A stretch of 64,000 nt of DNA from JAJVHZ01 sp041395385 (GTDB lineage Bacteria > Pseudomonadota > Gammaproteobacteria > JAJPIJ01). Both the position numbers and the translations under genes were made by a program. Under the pieces are notes generated by a model that was not told where the DNA came from, did no database searches, and saw only the letters and a program-made list of their open reading frames with translations. The DNA lies in NCBI GenBank assembly GCA_041395385.1, contig JAWLAN010000010.1:62001-126000 (forward strand), read 5' to 3'. Of the stretch, positions 1 through 9,398 are shown in pieces; the stretch's first letter is position 1; the number at the start of each line of letters is the position of its first letter.

Positions 1-1
1 G

Positions 2-883
2 CGCCGGATATTCGCCGAGACGACGGCCGCATCGGAGCGGGAGCTGCTGCTGGCGCGGATCCGCGCCCTCGAGGGCGCCTCGACGCTGAACGCGGCGGGC
101 GATGCGGGCGATGCGCGAGCCGGGATCATCGCCGATCTGCGATCGATGCAGAGCGAGCGCGTGCGGCATGCCCTGCACAGCGCCGGTCTCGAGGTGACGA
201 TGGTCCCCCACCTCATCCCGCTGCTCGCGCAGCAGGAAGTCGCCGAGGAGGTGCGCACGGAGCTGCGCTGGCAGGCGCCGCGCATCATCGGTCAGCTTAC
301 CGACGCCATGCTCGATCCCGACATGCCGTTGCTGGCGCGCAACCGCATTCCCAGCGTACTCGAGGTCGTCCATAACGTTCGCGCCCGCGACGCCCTCGTG
401 ATGGGCCTGACGGACGCGGAGTTCTCGGTTCGCTACAGCAGCGCGCGGGCGCTCGCGCGGCTCACGGCGCGCAGCGGGGAGCTGCGCCTGAGCGAGGAGA
501 GCGTGTATGAACTTGCCGAGCGCGAGCTGCTGCTGGAGGACGGCGTGTGGCGCGCGCAGACCCACGTCACCGACGGCAGCGGGCGAACGCCCGACAATGG
601 CGAAGGCGAGGAGACGCTCATCCCGTCGCTGCAGCATGTTTTCACGCTGCTGTCGCTCGCGCTCGATCGCGACGCGCTGCTGATCGCGATGCATGGTGCG
701 ACCAGCGACGACCCGGCCCAGCGCGGGACCGCGCTCGAGTACCTCGAAAACGTCCTGCCCGCGGAGCTGCGCGCGAAACTCTGGGATCGGCTCGGCGTGA
801 CCGAGCCGGTTCCGCATTCGCAACGCAGCCCGACGGAACTGTTGAGCGACTTGCTGCGGCTGCGCCGCGATCGGATTGCATGA
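2..883 (+). CDS. C-terminal part of a HEAT-repeat-like protein (5' end outside window)
   Basis: The frame is open from the first bases of the window to a TGA at 881-883, so this is the C-terminal ~293 codons of a longer protein. An internal ATG at 146 is not a convincing start because the frame upstream has the same helical, Leu/Ala/Arg-rich character. The visible part is all-helical with HEAT-like helix pairs (for example ARNRIPSVLEV, then a run around SVRYSSARALARL) and no membrane segment. The tail resembles the cytoplasmic HEAT region found fused to some nucleotide-transporter-like MFS proteins, but the membrane part would lie outside the window. Function not assigned. Confidence 0.6.
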   Translation, partial: RRIFAETTAASERELLLARIRALEGASTLNAAGDAGDARAGIIADLRSMQSERVRHALHSAGLEVTMVPHLIPLLAQQEVAEEVRTELRWQAPRIIGQLTDAMLDPDMPLLARNRIPSVLEVVHNVRARDALVMGLTDAEFSVRYSSARALARLTARSGELRLSEESVYELAERELLLEDGVWRAQTHVTDGSGRTPDNGEGEETLIPSLQHVFTLLSLALDRDALLIAMHGATSDDPAQRGTALEYLENVLPAELRAKLWDRLGVTEPVPHSQRSPTELLSDLLRLRRDRIA

Positions 884-953
884 TCGGGCAATGCGCCTTC
901 GGCCGCCGTTGCGCTCTGGCGCACGGCGGCCGTTTCATGGCAGCATCCGCACG

Positions 954-2210
954 ATGAATCCGACTACGATACAAGTGGTCGGCGCCGTGCTATTCGCGCT
1001 CGCGCTGGTTCACACCTTCTCCACGAAGTTCTTCGAGCATCTCGCGCACACGCACCCGAGGCACGCGGGGCTCTGGCATCTGCTGGGCGAGGTCGAGGTC
1101 GTATTCGGGCTGTGGGCGATGGTGCTGATCGTCTTCATGATGATCTCCGGCGGCAAGGAGGTCGCCGTCGAGTACGTTCAAACCCGCAACTTCACCGAGC
1201 CGCTTTTCGTGTTCGTGATCATGGTCATCGCCGGGACCAGACCGGTGCTGCAGCTGGCGCGCGACTGTGTGCTGGTGGTCTCGAGGCTGATGCCGATGCC
1301 GAGGGCCACGGCGTTCTACTTCACGGCGCTGTCGCTGCTGCCTTTGCTAGGCTCGTTCATCACCGAGCCGGCGGCGATGACGCTCGCCGCCCTGATGTTG
1401 AGCGACAAGCTTTTCTCGCGCAAGATCTCCACACGCCTGAAGTACGCGACCGTCGGCGTCTTGTTCGTCAACGTTTCGATAGGCGGCACGTTGACGTCCT
1501 ATGCCGCGCCGCCGGTGCTGATGGTGGCCGCCACGTGGAACTGGGACACGGCCTTCATGTTCATGCACTTCGGGTGGCGGGCGGCGCTCGCCACCGTGGT
1601 GAACGCGCTGCTGTGCACACTGCTGTTCCGAAAGGAGCTGAAGTCGCTGCAGATAACCGGGGGCAACCAGCGAGCCGGTGTGCCGATCTCCATCATCCTC
1701 ATGCATCTGGCTTTCCTGGGCGGCGTGGTGTATTTCGCGCACTACACGCATATGTTCATCGGTCTGTTCCTGTTCTTTCTCGGAGTGGCCACGGCGTACT
1801 CGGAGTACCAGGATCGGCTCATCCTGCGGGAGGGACTGATGGTCGCGTTTTTCCTGGCCGGCCTGGTCGTGCTGGGCGGTCAGCAGCGCTGGTGGTTGCA
1901 GCCCGCGCTCATGAGCATGGACGCCAACACCGTCTACTTCGGCGCGACCGCGCTGACGGCGATCACCGACAACGCAGCGCTGACCTATCTCGGTTCGCTC
2001 GTCGAGGGATTGAGCGAGGAATTCAAGTACGCGCTGGTCGCCGGCGCGGTCACCGGCGGTGGCCTCACCGTGATCGCGAATGCTCCGAACCCGGCGGGGA
2101 TGTCGATACTAAAGGGCCATTTCGACGAGGAGACCATACATCCGCTCGGCCTGCTCCTGGCCGCGCTGGGTCCGACGCTGGTCGCGATCGCCGCCTTCAG
2201 GTTGATTTGA
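954..2210 (+). CDS. Putative Na+/H+ antiporter family membrane protein
   Basis: A 418-residue polytopic inner-membrane protein with about ten hydrophobic segments. It matches the family annotated as putative Na+/H+ antiporter (Na_H_antiport_3 type). Typical features are a His-rich first loop (EHLAHTHPRHAG), the loop GSFITEPAAMTLAALML, and two later polar helices, TALTAITDNAALTYLGS and VIANAPNPAGMS, that look like the ion-binding halves of an inverted-repeat transporter. The ATG at 954 is chosen because the in-frame extension to 876 is Arg-rich and overlaps the previous gene. There is no clear Shine-Dalgarno. Transported ion is inferred from family name only. Confidence 0.75.
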   Translation: MNPTTIQVVGAVLFALALVHTFSTKFFEHLAHTHPRHAGLWHLLGEVEVVFGLWAMVLIVFMMISGGKEVAVEYVQTRNFTEPLFVFVIMVIAGTRPVLQLARDCVLVVSRLMPMPRATAFYFTALSLLPLLGSFITEPAAMTLAALMLSDKLFSRKISTRLKYATVGVLFVNVSIGGTLTSYAAPPVLMVAATWNWDTAFMFMHFGWRAALATVVNALLCTLLFRKELKSLQITGGNQRAGVPISIILMHLAFLGGVVYFAHYTHMFIGLFLFFLGVATAYSEYQDRLILREGLMVAFFLAGLVVLGGQQRWWLQPALMSMDANTVYFGATALTAITDNAALTYLGSLVEGLSEEFKYALVAGAVTGGGLTVIANAPNPAGMSILKGHFDEETIHPLGLLLAALGPTLVAIAAFRLI

Positions 2211-2340
2211 AAGCCATGTCGCAGTGCATCACGAGTGCGCCGAGGCGAGGATCCGGGGCGGCGACGATTTTGCCGACCTTTCGGTATATAGTGTTCGCAC
2301 CTTGAGCGGGCGCAAGCGCATCGCAGGAGGCATGCGGTAA

Positions 2341-2379
2341 ATGACAGACGACCATTCAGACCGAAAAGGGGGATGCTAA
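2341..2379 (+). CDS. Possible 12-residue leader ORF coupled to the next gene
   Basis: An AGGAGG at 2325-2330 lies 10 bases before an ATG at 2341. It opens a 12-codon frame reading MTDDHSDRKGGC, whose TAA shares its last A with the ATG of the next gene (TAATG). The strong ribosome-binding site and the coupling geometry suggest real translation. The alternative is that AGGAGG merely belongs to the untranslated leader. Confidence 0.3.
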   Translation: MTDDHSDRKGGC

Positions 2380-2657
2380 TGGAGAGCCAAATCGTCAATC
2401 TGATCATCAACCTCATCAGTGGAGGCATCGGCGGCAACATCGCCGGGGCCCTGTTCAAGAAACTGAGTCTCGGACTCGTGGGCAATACCCTCGCGGGCGT
2501 CGTCGGCGGTGGTCTCGGCGGTCAAATCCTGGCCCAGCTGGGTATGGGCGGGGGCGGGATGGCCGGCAGCATCGCCGGCTCGGGCGTGGGCGGGCTTATC
2601 CTGATGGTGATCGTCGGCCTCATCAAGCAGGCCCTGTCGAAATCGCAGACGGCCTGA
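2379..2657 (+). CDS. Small glycine-zipper membrane-type protein, unknown function
   Basis: A 92-residue protein that is almost entirely hydrophobic and glycine-rich. Repeated GGxxGxxxG patterns (GGIGGNIAG, VVGGGLGGQ, MGGGGMAGSIAG) are followed by a hydrophobic helix and a basic tail ending KQALSKSQTA. Such glycine-zipper patterns pack membrane helices or form oligomers. The ATG at 2379 is preferred over 2373 because AAGGGGG sits about six bases upstream. It stands alone, followed by a strong terminator. I do not recognise a named family with certainty. Confidence 0.7.
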   Translation: MESQIVNLIINLISGGIGGNIAGALFKKLSLGLVGNTLAGVVGGGLGGQILAQLGMGGGGMAGSIAGSGVGGLILMVIVGLIKQALSKSQTA

Positions 2658-2702
2658 GGCATGTAGCGCCGGGCAGATCCGATTCCCGGCTGAAGGTGGA
2701 AA

Positions 2703-2736
2703 GACACCGGCGGCCTTGAGCCGCCGGTGTCGTTTT
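2703..2736 (+). terminator. Rho-independent terminator
   Basis: A perfect 12-bp stem, GACACCGGCGGC / GCCGCCGGTGTC, with a 5-base loop (CTTGA) is followed by GTTTT. It lies 45 bases after the glycine-rich small gene and before the convergent ssb, so it probably ends the former. Confidence 0.85.
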
Positions 2737-2807
2737 CGACGGCGGATCCGCGCGCAGGGTCTGACCGAGGGCGGGTGGCCCCGCGGCCGCCGAGGCGCCG
2801 CTCGCCG

Positions 2808-3287
2808 CTAGAACGGAATATCGTCGTCGAAGTCCTCGACCGCGGCGGCCGCCTTGCTGCCGCTGGCTCGAGCGCCGGCTGCCCGCGGTGCGGGCGCCTC
2901 GGCGGAGGTCGCACGGCTGCTGTCCGTGCTGCCGCCGGCCGAGCCGCCGCCTCGTCCGCCCAGCATCTGCATCTCGTTGGCGACGATCTCCGTCGTATAT
3001 CGATCCTGACCCTCCTTGTCCTGCCATTTCCGGGTCTGCAACCGCCCCTCCACGTACACCTGCGAGCCCTTCTTGAGGTATTCCCCGGCGATCTCGGCAA
3101 GCTTTCCGAAGAACACGACCCGGTGCCATTCGGTGCGTTCCTGGTTCTCGCCGGTGGTCTTGTCCTTCCAGTTCTCGGAAGTGGCGATCGTCACGTTGGT
3201 CACGGCGCTGCCGCCGGCCGTGTACTTCACCTCGGGATCGCCACCGAGATTACCGATCAGAATTACCTTGTTGATGCCTCTGGCCAT
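2808..3287 (-). CDS. ssb: Single-stranded DNA-binding protein
   Basis: A 159-residue SSB. It binds single-stranded DNA as a tetramer through an N-terminal OB fold (about residues 1-110, beginning MARGINKVILIGNLGGDPEV) and recruits repair and replication proteins through its acidic tail. The linker is Gly/Ser/Ala-rich and the last residues are DFDDDIPF, the conserved interaction tip. The start is fixed by a GAGGAG a few bases before the ATG; the longer in-frame extension is not SSB-like. Transcribed convergently with the gene on the left. uvrA, often divergent from ssb, is close by but separated by the MFS gene. Confidence 0.96.
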   Translation of the reverse strand: MARGINKVILIGNLGGDPEVKYTAGGSAVTNVTIATSENWKDKTTGENQERTEWHRVVFFGKLAEIAGEYLKKGSQVYVEGRLQTRKWQDKEGQDRYTTEIVANEMQMLGGRGGGSAGGSTDSSRATSAEAPAPRAAGARASGSKAAAAVEDFDDDIPF

Positions 3288-3371
3288 CTTGATCTCCTCT
3301 GACTTCCTGATTGTGTTTGATTGAACTCCCTTTCCCGCACGCCCTCCGGGCGACGGCATGCCCGAGGGATT

Positions 3372-4757
3372 CTACCCTGTCGCGGCGGCATCGGGGCGCA
3401 GTGCAGCAGGGTCAAAGATTTGCGGATCGACCTTAAGGTAAGCGATCCCGTCCTCGGCCACGATCACGGCCTCGGCCACCCCGGGCAGGGCACCGTAACG
3501 CGCAGCCAGGTCCGCGGCCTCCACCCGCGAGATCGGGCCGACGCTGTGCATGCGGCTGACCAGGTGCCTGGGTTTGGCCATCCCGAGTGCCAGCACGCCC
3601 CAGATTGCGGCGATGGCCGCGGCGAAGAGGAACACCGCCTGCATGCCGTAGCGGCCGTGCAGCCACCCGCCGGCTGCGCCTCCGATGAAGATGCCGAGGA
3701 ACTGCGCCGTCGAGTACACGCCCATGGCGGTTCCCCGCCGGTCCGCGGGCGCGAGACGCGATATCAGAGTCGGCAGGCTCGCCTCGAGAAAATTGAAGGC
3801 GGTGAAGAAGATCCACATGGACACGCCCAGGGCCGGCAGGTGGGCATGTCCGTAGCGCAAGCCCAGCTCGGCGGCGAACAGGGCGAACACCGAGGCGCAG
3901 AACACGCCCTTGGCGCGTGAGCCGCTGCCCGAGGACAGCCTGAGCAGCGGTGCCAGCGCGACCACCGACAGCGCGAGGACCGGCAGGTAGACGTGCCAGT
4001 GCCTGCCCAGCTCCAGACCGGCCGCGTCGCGCAACGCCAGGGGCATCACGACGAAGGTCGCCGTCATGATCGCGTGCAGCGCGAGCACGCCGAAGTCCAG
4101 GCGCAGCAGGTTTCGATCGAGCAGGATGTCGAGAAACTGCGCCGGGATGATCTCGCAGTCACGATGAAAGCTCGATCGCACCGGGGTCGGCACCCACAGC
4201 ATCAGGACGGCGATCGAGGCCAGCCCCAGCACTGCGGCCAGCCAGAATACCGACGGCGCGCCGAAATGGGCGCTGACGGCGGGACCGGCCACGAAAGCGA
4301 TCGGAAACGCCAGCCCGATGGTGATGCCGATCATCGCCATCACCTTGGTGCGATGTTCCTCGCGCGTCAGATCGGCCGCGAGCGCCAGGGTCGCCGATCC
4401 CACGGCCCCGGCTCCCTGCAGGGCCCGTCCCAGGGTCACCCAGTAGATGTCGCGCCCGAGCGCGGCCAGGACGCTGCCGAGCACGAAGACGAGCAGGCCG
4501 GCGCCGATGACCTTCTTGCGCCCGATGCGGTCGGAGATCATGCCGAAGGGGATCTGGAACAAGGCCTGGGTGAGCCCGTAGATGCCTATGGCGAGCCCGA
4601 CCAGGCCGGCGGTCGCCCCGCGCAGGTGCTCGGCATAGAGCACGAAGACCGGCGTGATCATGAACAGTCCGGACATGCGCAGGAAGAATATGGTTGCCAG
4701 CGACACCCCGGCCCGCAATTCGGTTGCGGACAGGCGCTCGACAGGAATTTCGCTCAT
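3372..4757 (-). CDS. YajR-type MFS transporter with C-terminal cytosolic domain
   Basis: A 461-residue major facilitator with 12 hydrophobic helices and the A-like motif GMISDRIGRKKVIG between helices 2 and 3. A C-terminal soluble segment follows (about residues 400-455, HSVGPISRVEAADL to AYLKVDPQIF). It matches the small ferredoxin-like YAM domain known from E. coli YajR, so a drug or metabolite efflux role is likely; the substrate is unknown. It is transcribed divergently from uvrA with 83 bases between the starts. Confidence 0.8.
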   Translation of the reverse strand: MSEIPVERLSATELRAGVSLATIFFLRMSGLFMITPVFVLYAEHLRGATAGLVGLAIGIYGLTQALFQIPFGMISDRIGRKKVIGAGLLVFVLGSVLAALGRDIYWVTLGRALQGAGAVGSATLALAADLTREEHRTKVMAMIGITIGLAFPIAFVAGPAVSAHFGAPSVFWLAAVLGLASIAVLMLWVPTPVRSSFHRDCEIIPAQFLDILLDRNLLRLDFGVLALHAIMTATFVVMPLALRDAAGLELGRHWHVYLPVLALSVVALAPLLRLSSGSGSRAKGVFCASVFALFAAELGLRYGHAHLPALGVSMWIFFTAFNFLEASLPTLISRLAPADRRGTAMGVYSTAQFLGIFIGGAAGGWLHGRYGMQAVFLFAAAIAAIWGVLALGMAKPRHLVSRMHSVGPISRVEAADLAARYGALPGVAEAVIVAEDGIAYLKVDPQIFDPAALRPDAAATG

Positions 4758-4840
4758 GACAGGGTTTTGCGTCGGGGCTGGAGCAGCCCGTATAGTACCA
4801 GTTTGCCCTTCGGCCGTTGCGTTGCAGCAAGCGAGAGATT

Positions 4841-7687
4841 ATGGATTTTATCCGCATACGTGGCGCGAGGACGCACAACCTGAAGAATGTCGATCTGGAC
4901 CTGCCGCGCGATCGCCTGATCGTCATCACCGGCCTTTCCGGATCGGGCAAGTCCTCGCTCGCCTTCGACACCATCTACGCGGAGGGACAGAGGCGCTACG
5001 TCGAATCACTGTCGGCCTATGCCCGGCAGTTCCTCTCGGTGATGGAAAAGCCGGATGTCGACCACATCGAGGGGCTTTCCCCGGCCATATCGATTGAACA
5101 GAAATCCACGTCCCACAATCCGCGCTCGACGGTGGGAACGATCACGGAGATCTACGACTACCTGCGATTGCTGTACGCACGCGTCGGCGAGCCGCGTTGC
5201 CCCGTGCACGGCGTCACGCTCGCGGCGCAGACGGTCAGCCAGATGGTCGATTCCGTGCTGGCCGAGCCGGAGGGTACCCGCGTGATGCTCCTGGCGCCGG
5301 TCGTGAGCGGCCGCAAGGGCGAGCATGCGCAGGTCTTCGATCAGCTGCGCCGGCAGGGATTCGTGCGCGCGCGCGTCAACGGCGAGGTCGTCGAACTGGA
5401 AGGCGCCCCGCCGCTCGACCTGAAGCGCAAGCACGACATCGAGGTGGTGATCGATCGCTTCAAGGTCCGCGCCGACATCAGGCAGCGGTTGGCCGAGAGT
5501 TTCGAGACGGCGCTGGTGATGTCCGAGGGCGTGGCGCGAATCGCGTTCATGGACGAGCCGCAGAGAGCGGAGTCGCTGTTTTCGGCGAGGTTCGCCTGCC
5601 CGCATTGCGGCTATGCGCTCTCGGAGCTCGAACCGCGCATGTTCTCGTTCAACAACCCGCACGGCGCCTGCCCGGGCTGCGACGGGCTGGGCATGGAGCA
5701 GTACTTCGACCCCGCCAAGATCGTGCAGCACCCCGAGTTGAGCCTGCCGGCCGGCGCCATACGCGGCTGGGACCGCCGCAACGCGTACTACTTCCAGCTC
5801 ATCCAGTCCCTGGCGCGGCATTACGACTTCGACATAGACACTCCCTTCCGCGATCTCGCCCCCGAGGTCCAGCAGGTCATCCTGCACGGCAGCGGCAAGG
5901 AAGCCATCGAGTTCGTGTACTTTCACTCCGATGGCAACCGCAAGAAGAAACATCCCTTCGAGGGCGTGCTGCCCAATATAAAACGGCGCTACAAGGAGAC
6001 CGAATCCAATCTCCTGCGCGAGGAACTGGCGAAGTTCATGTCGACGCGAGCATGTCCGGCCTGCGGCGGCACGCGCCTGGGCGAGGCCGGACGCAACGTC
6101 TTTCTCGGCGCATACACGCTGCCGCAGGTGACCGCCTGGCCGGTTAGCGAGGCGCACGCCTTCTTCTCCTCGGTGCAGATCGCGGGGCAGCGCGGCGAGA
6201 TCGCCGAAAAGATACTCAAGGAAGTGCGCGAGCGACTGCAGTTCCTCATCAACGTCGGTCTGGACTACCTGACGCTGGAGCGCAGCGCGGAGACGCTATC
6301 CGGCGGCGAGGCGCAGCGCATCAGGCTGGCGAGCCAGATCGGCGCCGGCCTGGTGGGAGTGATGTACGTGCTCGACGAGCCGTCGATAGGACTGCACCAG
6401 CGCGACAACAAGCGCCTGCTCGCCACGCTGTTGCGGTTGCGTGATCTGGGAAACACGGTGATCGTCGTGGAGCACGACCAGGACGCGATCCTGGCGGCCG
6501 ACCACGTCGTGGACATCGGGCCGGGCGCGGGCGTGCACGGCGGTCGCGTGCTGGTGCACGGCAAACCGTCCGACGTGGCGGCCAGCCCGGAGTCGATCAC
6601 CGGACAGTATCTTTCCGGCCGCCGCGCGATCCCGCTGCCCGAGGCGCGAAGCGCGTTCGAGCCCGGCAAGCTGCTGCGCATACGCGGCGCGCGCGGCAAC
6701 AACCTCAAGGACGTCGACGCCGAGTTTCCCGTGGGCCTGATGACCTGCGTTACGGGCGTATCCGGCTCCGGCAAGTCCACGCTGGTCAACGATACGCTGT
6801 ATCGACATGCCGCCCGGGTGCTCAATGACGCCGGTGAGGAGGCGGCCCCTTTCGCCGCCGTGGAGGGCCTGGAGCAGTTCGACAAGGTCGTGGACATCGA
6901 CCAGAGTCCGATCGGGCGCACGCCGAGGTCGAACCCGGCGACCTACACCGGGCTGTTCACGCCGCTGCGCGAGCTGTTCGCGGCCACGCAGGAGGCGCGC
7001 GCGCGCGGCTACGGCCCCGGCCGTTTCAGTTTCAACGTCAAGGGCGGACGCTGCGAGGCGTGCCAGGGCGACGGCGTCATCAAGGTGGAGATGCATTTCC
7101 TGCCCGACGTCTACGTGCGTTGCGAGGTGTGCAAGGGCCGGCGTTACAATCGCGAGACGCTGGAGGTCCTTTACAAGGGGCGCAGCATCAATGATGTCCT
7201 GGAGATGACGGTGGAGGAAGCGCGCGAGTTCTTCGATGCGGTGCCGGCGGTGGCCGGCAAGCTGCAAACGCTGATCGACGTGGGCCTCGCGTATATCCGC
7301 CTGGGCCAGAACGCCACGACCCTCTCCGGCGGGGAGGCGCAACGCGTGAAGCTGGCGCGCGAGCTGTCCAAGCGCGATACCGGGCATACGCTCTACATCC
7401 TGGACGAGCCCACCACGGGGCTGCACTTCTATGACGTCGAGAAGCTGCTCGAGGTCCTGCATCGACTGCGGGATCACGGCAATACGATCATCGTGATCGA
7501 GCACAATCTCGAGGTCATCAAGACGGCGGACTGGGTCGTCGATCTTGGGCCCGAGGGTGGCCATCGCGGCGGCGAGGTGATCGCCTGCGGCACCCCGGAG
7601 GAGATTTCCGCCGACCCGCACTCGTACACGGGTCGGTACCTCGCGCCGTTGCTGCGGCCGCGCGTGGCCGGCTCGCCGGCCGCCTGA
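4841..7687 (+). CDS. uvrA: Excinuclease ABC subunit A
   Basis: A 948-residue UvrA, the damage-sensing ATPase of nucleotide excision repair that loads UvrB at lesions. Two ABC modules are visible: Walker A GLSGSGKSS at residues 31-39 and a second GVSGSGKST near residue 645, with signature sequences LSGGEAQRI and LSGGEAQRV. Two zinc modules show paired Cys motifs (CPHCGYAL ... CPGC and CEACQGDG ... CEVCKGRR). The ATG at 4841 has GCGAGAG just upstream and gives the usual N-terminus MDFIRIRGARTHNL; the extension to 4817 is not conserved in character. Confidence 0.97.
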   Translation: MDFIRIRGARTHNLKNVDLDLPRDRLIVITGLSGSGKSSLAFDTIYAEGQRRYVESLSAYARQFLSVMEKPDVDHIEGLSPAISIEQKSTSHNPRSTVGTITEIYDYLRLLYARVGEPRCPVHGVTLAAQTVSQMVDSVLAEPEGTRVMLLAPVVSGRKGEHAQVFDQLRRQGFVRARVNGEVVELEGAPPLDLKRKHDIEVVIDRFKVRADIRQRLAESFETALVMSEGVARIAFMDEPQRAESLFSARFACPHCGYALSELEPRMFSFNNPHGACPGCDGLGMEQYFDPAKIVQHPELSLPAGAIRGWDRRNAYYFQLIQSLARHYDFDIDTPFRDLAPEVQQVILHGSGKEAIEFVYFHSDGNRKKKHPFEGVLPNIKRRYKETESNLLREELAKFMSTRACPACGGTRLGEAGRNVFLGAYTLPQVTAWPVSEAHAFFSSVQIAGQRGEIAEKILKEVRERLQFLINVGLDYLTLERSAETLSGGEAQRIRLASQIGAGLVGVMYVLDEPSIGLHQRDNKRLLATLLRLRDLGNTVIVVEHDQDAILAADHVVDIGPGAGVHGGRVLVHGKPSDVAASPESITGQYLSGRRAIPLPEARSAFEPGKLLRIRGARGNNLKDVDAEFPVGLMTCVTGVSGSGKSTLVNDTLYRHAARVLNDAGEEAAPFAAVEGLEQFDKVVDIDQSPIGRTPRSNPATYTGLFTPLRELFAATQEARARGYGPGRFSFNVKGGRCEACQGDGVIKVEMHFLPDVYVRCEVCKGRRYNRETLEVLYKGRSINDVLEMTVEEAREFFDAVPAVAGKLQTLIDVGLAYIRLGQNATTLSGGEAQRVKLARELSKRDTGHTLYILDEPTTGLHFYDVEKLLEVLHRLRDHGNTIIVIEHNLEVIKTADWVVDLGPEGGHRGGEVIACGTPEEISADPHSYTGRYLAPLLRPRVAGSPAA

Positions 7688-7724
7688 GGGCCGATCCGAT
7701 GCCGGCCGGGAGTAGGAGCAAGCC

Positions 7725-8912
7725 ATGAACTCAATGCCCAGGATCGCGAGCTGCGCCTGCGCGCTGGCCGCGTGCGCGGCGGTGATGGCGCAGGAATTCC
7801 CCGTCAACTGGCAGGGTCTGCCCGAGCCCTATGCCACGCCGTCGGCGCGCAATCCGCCGCAGGTCGTCCCGCGTCCCGCCGGCGCGGAGCTCACCCTGCC
7901 CGCCGGCTTCGCGATCGAGGAGTGGGCGAGCGGTCTGCACGGCGGCCCGCGCGAGATGCTGCTCGGACCGGCCGGCGAGGTCATCGTCACGCAGATGGGC
8001 GGCGGCACCGTCACCGTCATACGAGAGGGCGAGCGCAACGATGTGCTGCAGGGGCTGAACGGGCCGTACGGGCTCGCGATCCACGGTGACGAGCTGTATG
8101 TGGCCGACATCGACGCGGTCAGGCGATACCGCTACGATTCCGCGGCCATGAGTGTGGGCGAAGCGGAGGAGATCATCGATCTGCGAGCCGTCGGCGGCGG
8201 CCACGTCACCCGCTCGATACTCCTGGATCCGGCGCGCGAGCACCTGTACGTCAGCATCGGGTCGGCCTCCAATGTCGACGCCGGCGAACCGCCGATGCGC
8301 GCGGCGATCAACCGCTACGACGTCAACGGCGGCAGCCACACCATCTTCGCCTCCGGGATCCGCAACGCGGTCGGGATGGACTGGAATCCGGTGACCGGCG
8401 ATCTCTGGGTGAGCTCGCACGAGCGCGACGGGCTGGGAGACGACCTCGTGCCCGACTATTTCACGCGCGTGCGGGAGGGCGGGTTCTACGGATGGCCGTA
8501 CGCGTACATCGGTCCCCACGAGGACCCGCGCCGCGAGGGCGAGGCTCCGGCGCTGGTTGCGAGCACGTTGTATCCCAATGTCCTGCTGGGCGGGCACGTC
8601 GGTGCGATGGACGTCCTGTTCTACACCGGGGCCGGGTTCCCGGAGCGCTATCGCAACGGCGCGTTCGTCGCCCTGCACGGCTCGTGGAACCGCGCCAAGC
8701 GGGCCGGTTACAAGGTCGTGTTCGTGCCGTTCGAGGACGGCCGTCCGGTGGCGGGGCCGGAGGATTTCGTGACCGGCTGGATGCTGGGGGAGGATCGCAG
8801 GGAGGTCTGGGGCAGGCCGGTCGGTCTGCTGCAGATGCCGGACGGTTCGTTGCTCGTCTCCGACGACGGCGCGGGCACGATCTGGCGCGTGACTTACGGC
8901 GGCCCGCGCTGA
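7725..8912 (+). CDS. Exported glucose/sorbosone dehydrogenase-like beta-propeller protein
   Basis: A 395-residue protein with a signal peptide (hydrophobic segment to about residue 22, AAVMAQ). It has a beta-propeller sequence typical of the PQQ-dependent glucose/sorbosone dehydrogenase-like family: repeated blades such as ALPAGF-, LNGPYGLAIHGDELYVAD, ASGIRNAVGMDWNP and the late VALHGSWNRAKRAGYKV. The family oxidises sugars or related alcohols in the periplasm, but many members lack a proven substrate. A GGAGTAGGAG box precedes the ATG. It follows uvrA and is close to the next gene, so a short operon is possible. Confidence 0.8.
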   Translation: MNSMPRIASCACALAACAAVMAQEFPVNWQGLPEPYATPSARNPPQVVPRPAGAELTLPAGFAIEEWASGLHGGPREMLLGPAGEVIVTQMGGGTVTVIREGERNDVLQGLNGPYGLAIHGDELYVADIDAVRRYRYDSAAMSVGEAEEIIDLRAVGGGHVTRSILLDPAREHLYVSIGSASNVDAGEPPMRAAINRYDVNGGSHTIFASGIRNAVGMDWNPVTGDLWVSSHERDGLGDDLVPDYFTRVREGGFYGWPYAYIGPHEDPRREGEAPALVASTLYPNVLLGGHVGAMDVLFYTGAGFPERYRNGAFVALHGSWNRAKRAGYKVVFVPFEDGRPVAGPEDFVTGWMLGEDRREVWGRPVGLLQMPDGSLLVSDDGAGTIWRVTYGGPR

Positions 8913-8922
8913 GTTGCGCCGC

Positions 8923-9366
8923 ATGACCGCGCCCGCGCCGCCCGAAGACGTACGCCTGGCCTCGAGCGACGCCGACATAATCGGCTGCTTTCCCGTCATG
9001 CGGCAACTCAGGCCGCACCTCGAGGAAGCGCAGTTTCTCGGCCGCGTGCGCAGGCAGATGGCCGCTGGCTACCGCCTGGCGTGGCTGGAGGAGGGCGGCA
9101 AGGTCGTGGCGGTCGCCGGCTACCGCTTCAACGAGACGCTGTTCCGCGGCCGCTACCTGTACGTGGACGATCTGGTCACGGACGCGGCGCGGCGCTCGCG
9201 CGGTCACGGGCGCCGCCTGTTCGCCTGGCTCGTCGACCTTGCCCGGCGCGAGGGCTGCAGCCATCTCGAGCTGGACTCCGGGGTGCAGCGCGCGGACGCG
9301 CATCGCTTCTATCTTCGCGAGGGGATGCACATCCGCTCGCATCATTTCTCCCTGCCGTTAAAATAG
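8923..9366 (+). CDS. GNAT family N-acetyltransferase
   Basis: A 147-residue acetyltransferase of the GNAT fold. The acetyl-CoA loop is visible as VTDAARRSRGHGRRLFAWL, with the central strand LYVDDLV before it and the C-terminal strand HLELDSGVQRADAHRFY after it. The substrate cannot be read from sequence. It begins ten bases after the propeller gene. The ATG at 8923 is taken; a TTG at 8914 is an alternative and the Shine-Dalgarno is weak for both. Confidence 0.8.
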   Translation: MTAPAPPEDVRLASSDADIIGCFPVMRQLRPHLEEAQFLGRVRRQMAAGYRLAWLEEGGKVVAVAGYRFNETLFRGRYLYVDDLVTDAARRSRGHGRRLFAWLVDLARREGCSHLELDSGVQRADAHRFYLREGMHIRSHHFSLPLK

Positions 9367-9398
9367 CGCGGCTCGAACGCACGCAACGAAAGACGACG

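Noticed and set aside
6296..7807. Long open frame on the minus strand opposite uvrA
   Set aside because: Shadow frame of a GC-rich gene; its translation is Arg/His/Gln-rich with no domain, and uvrA is unmistakable.
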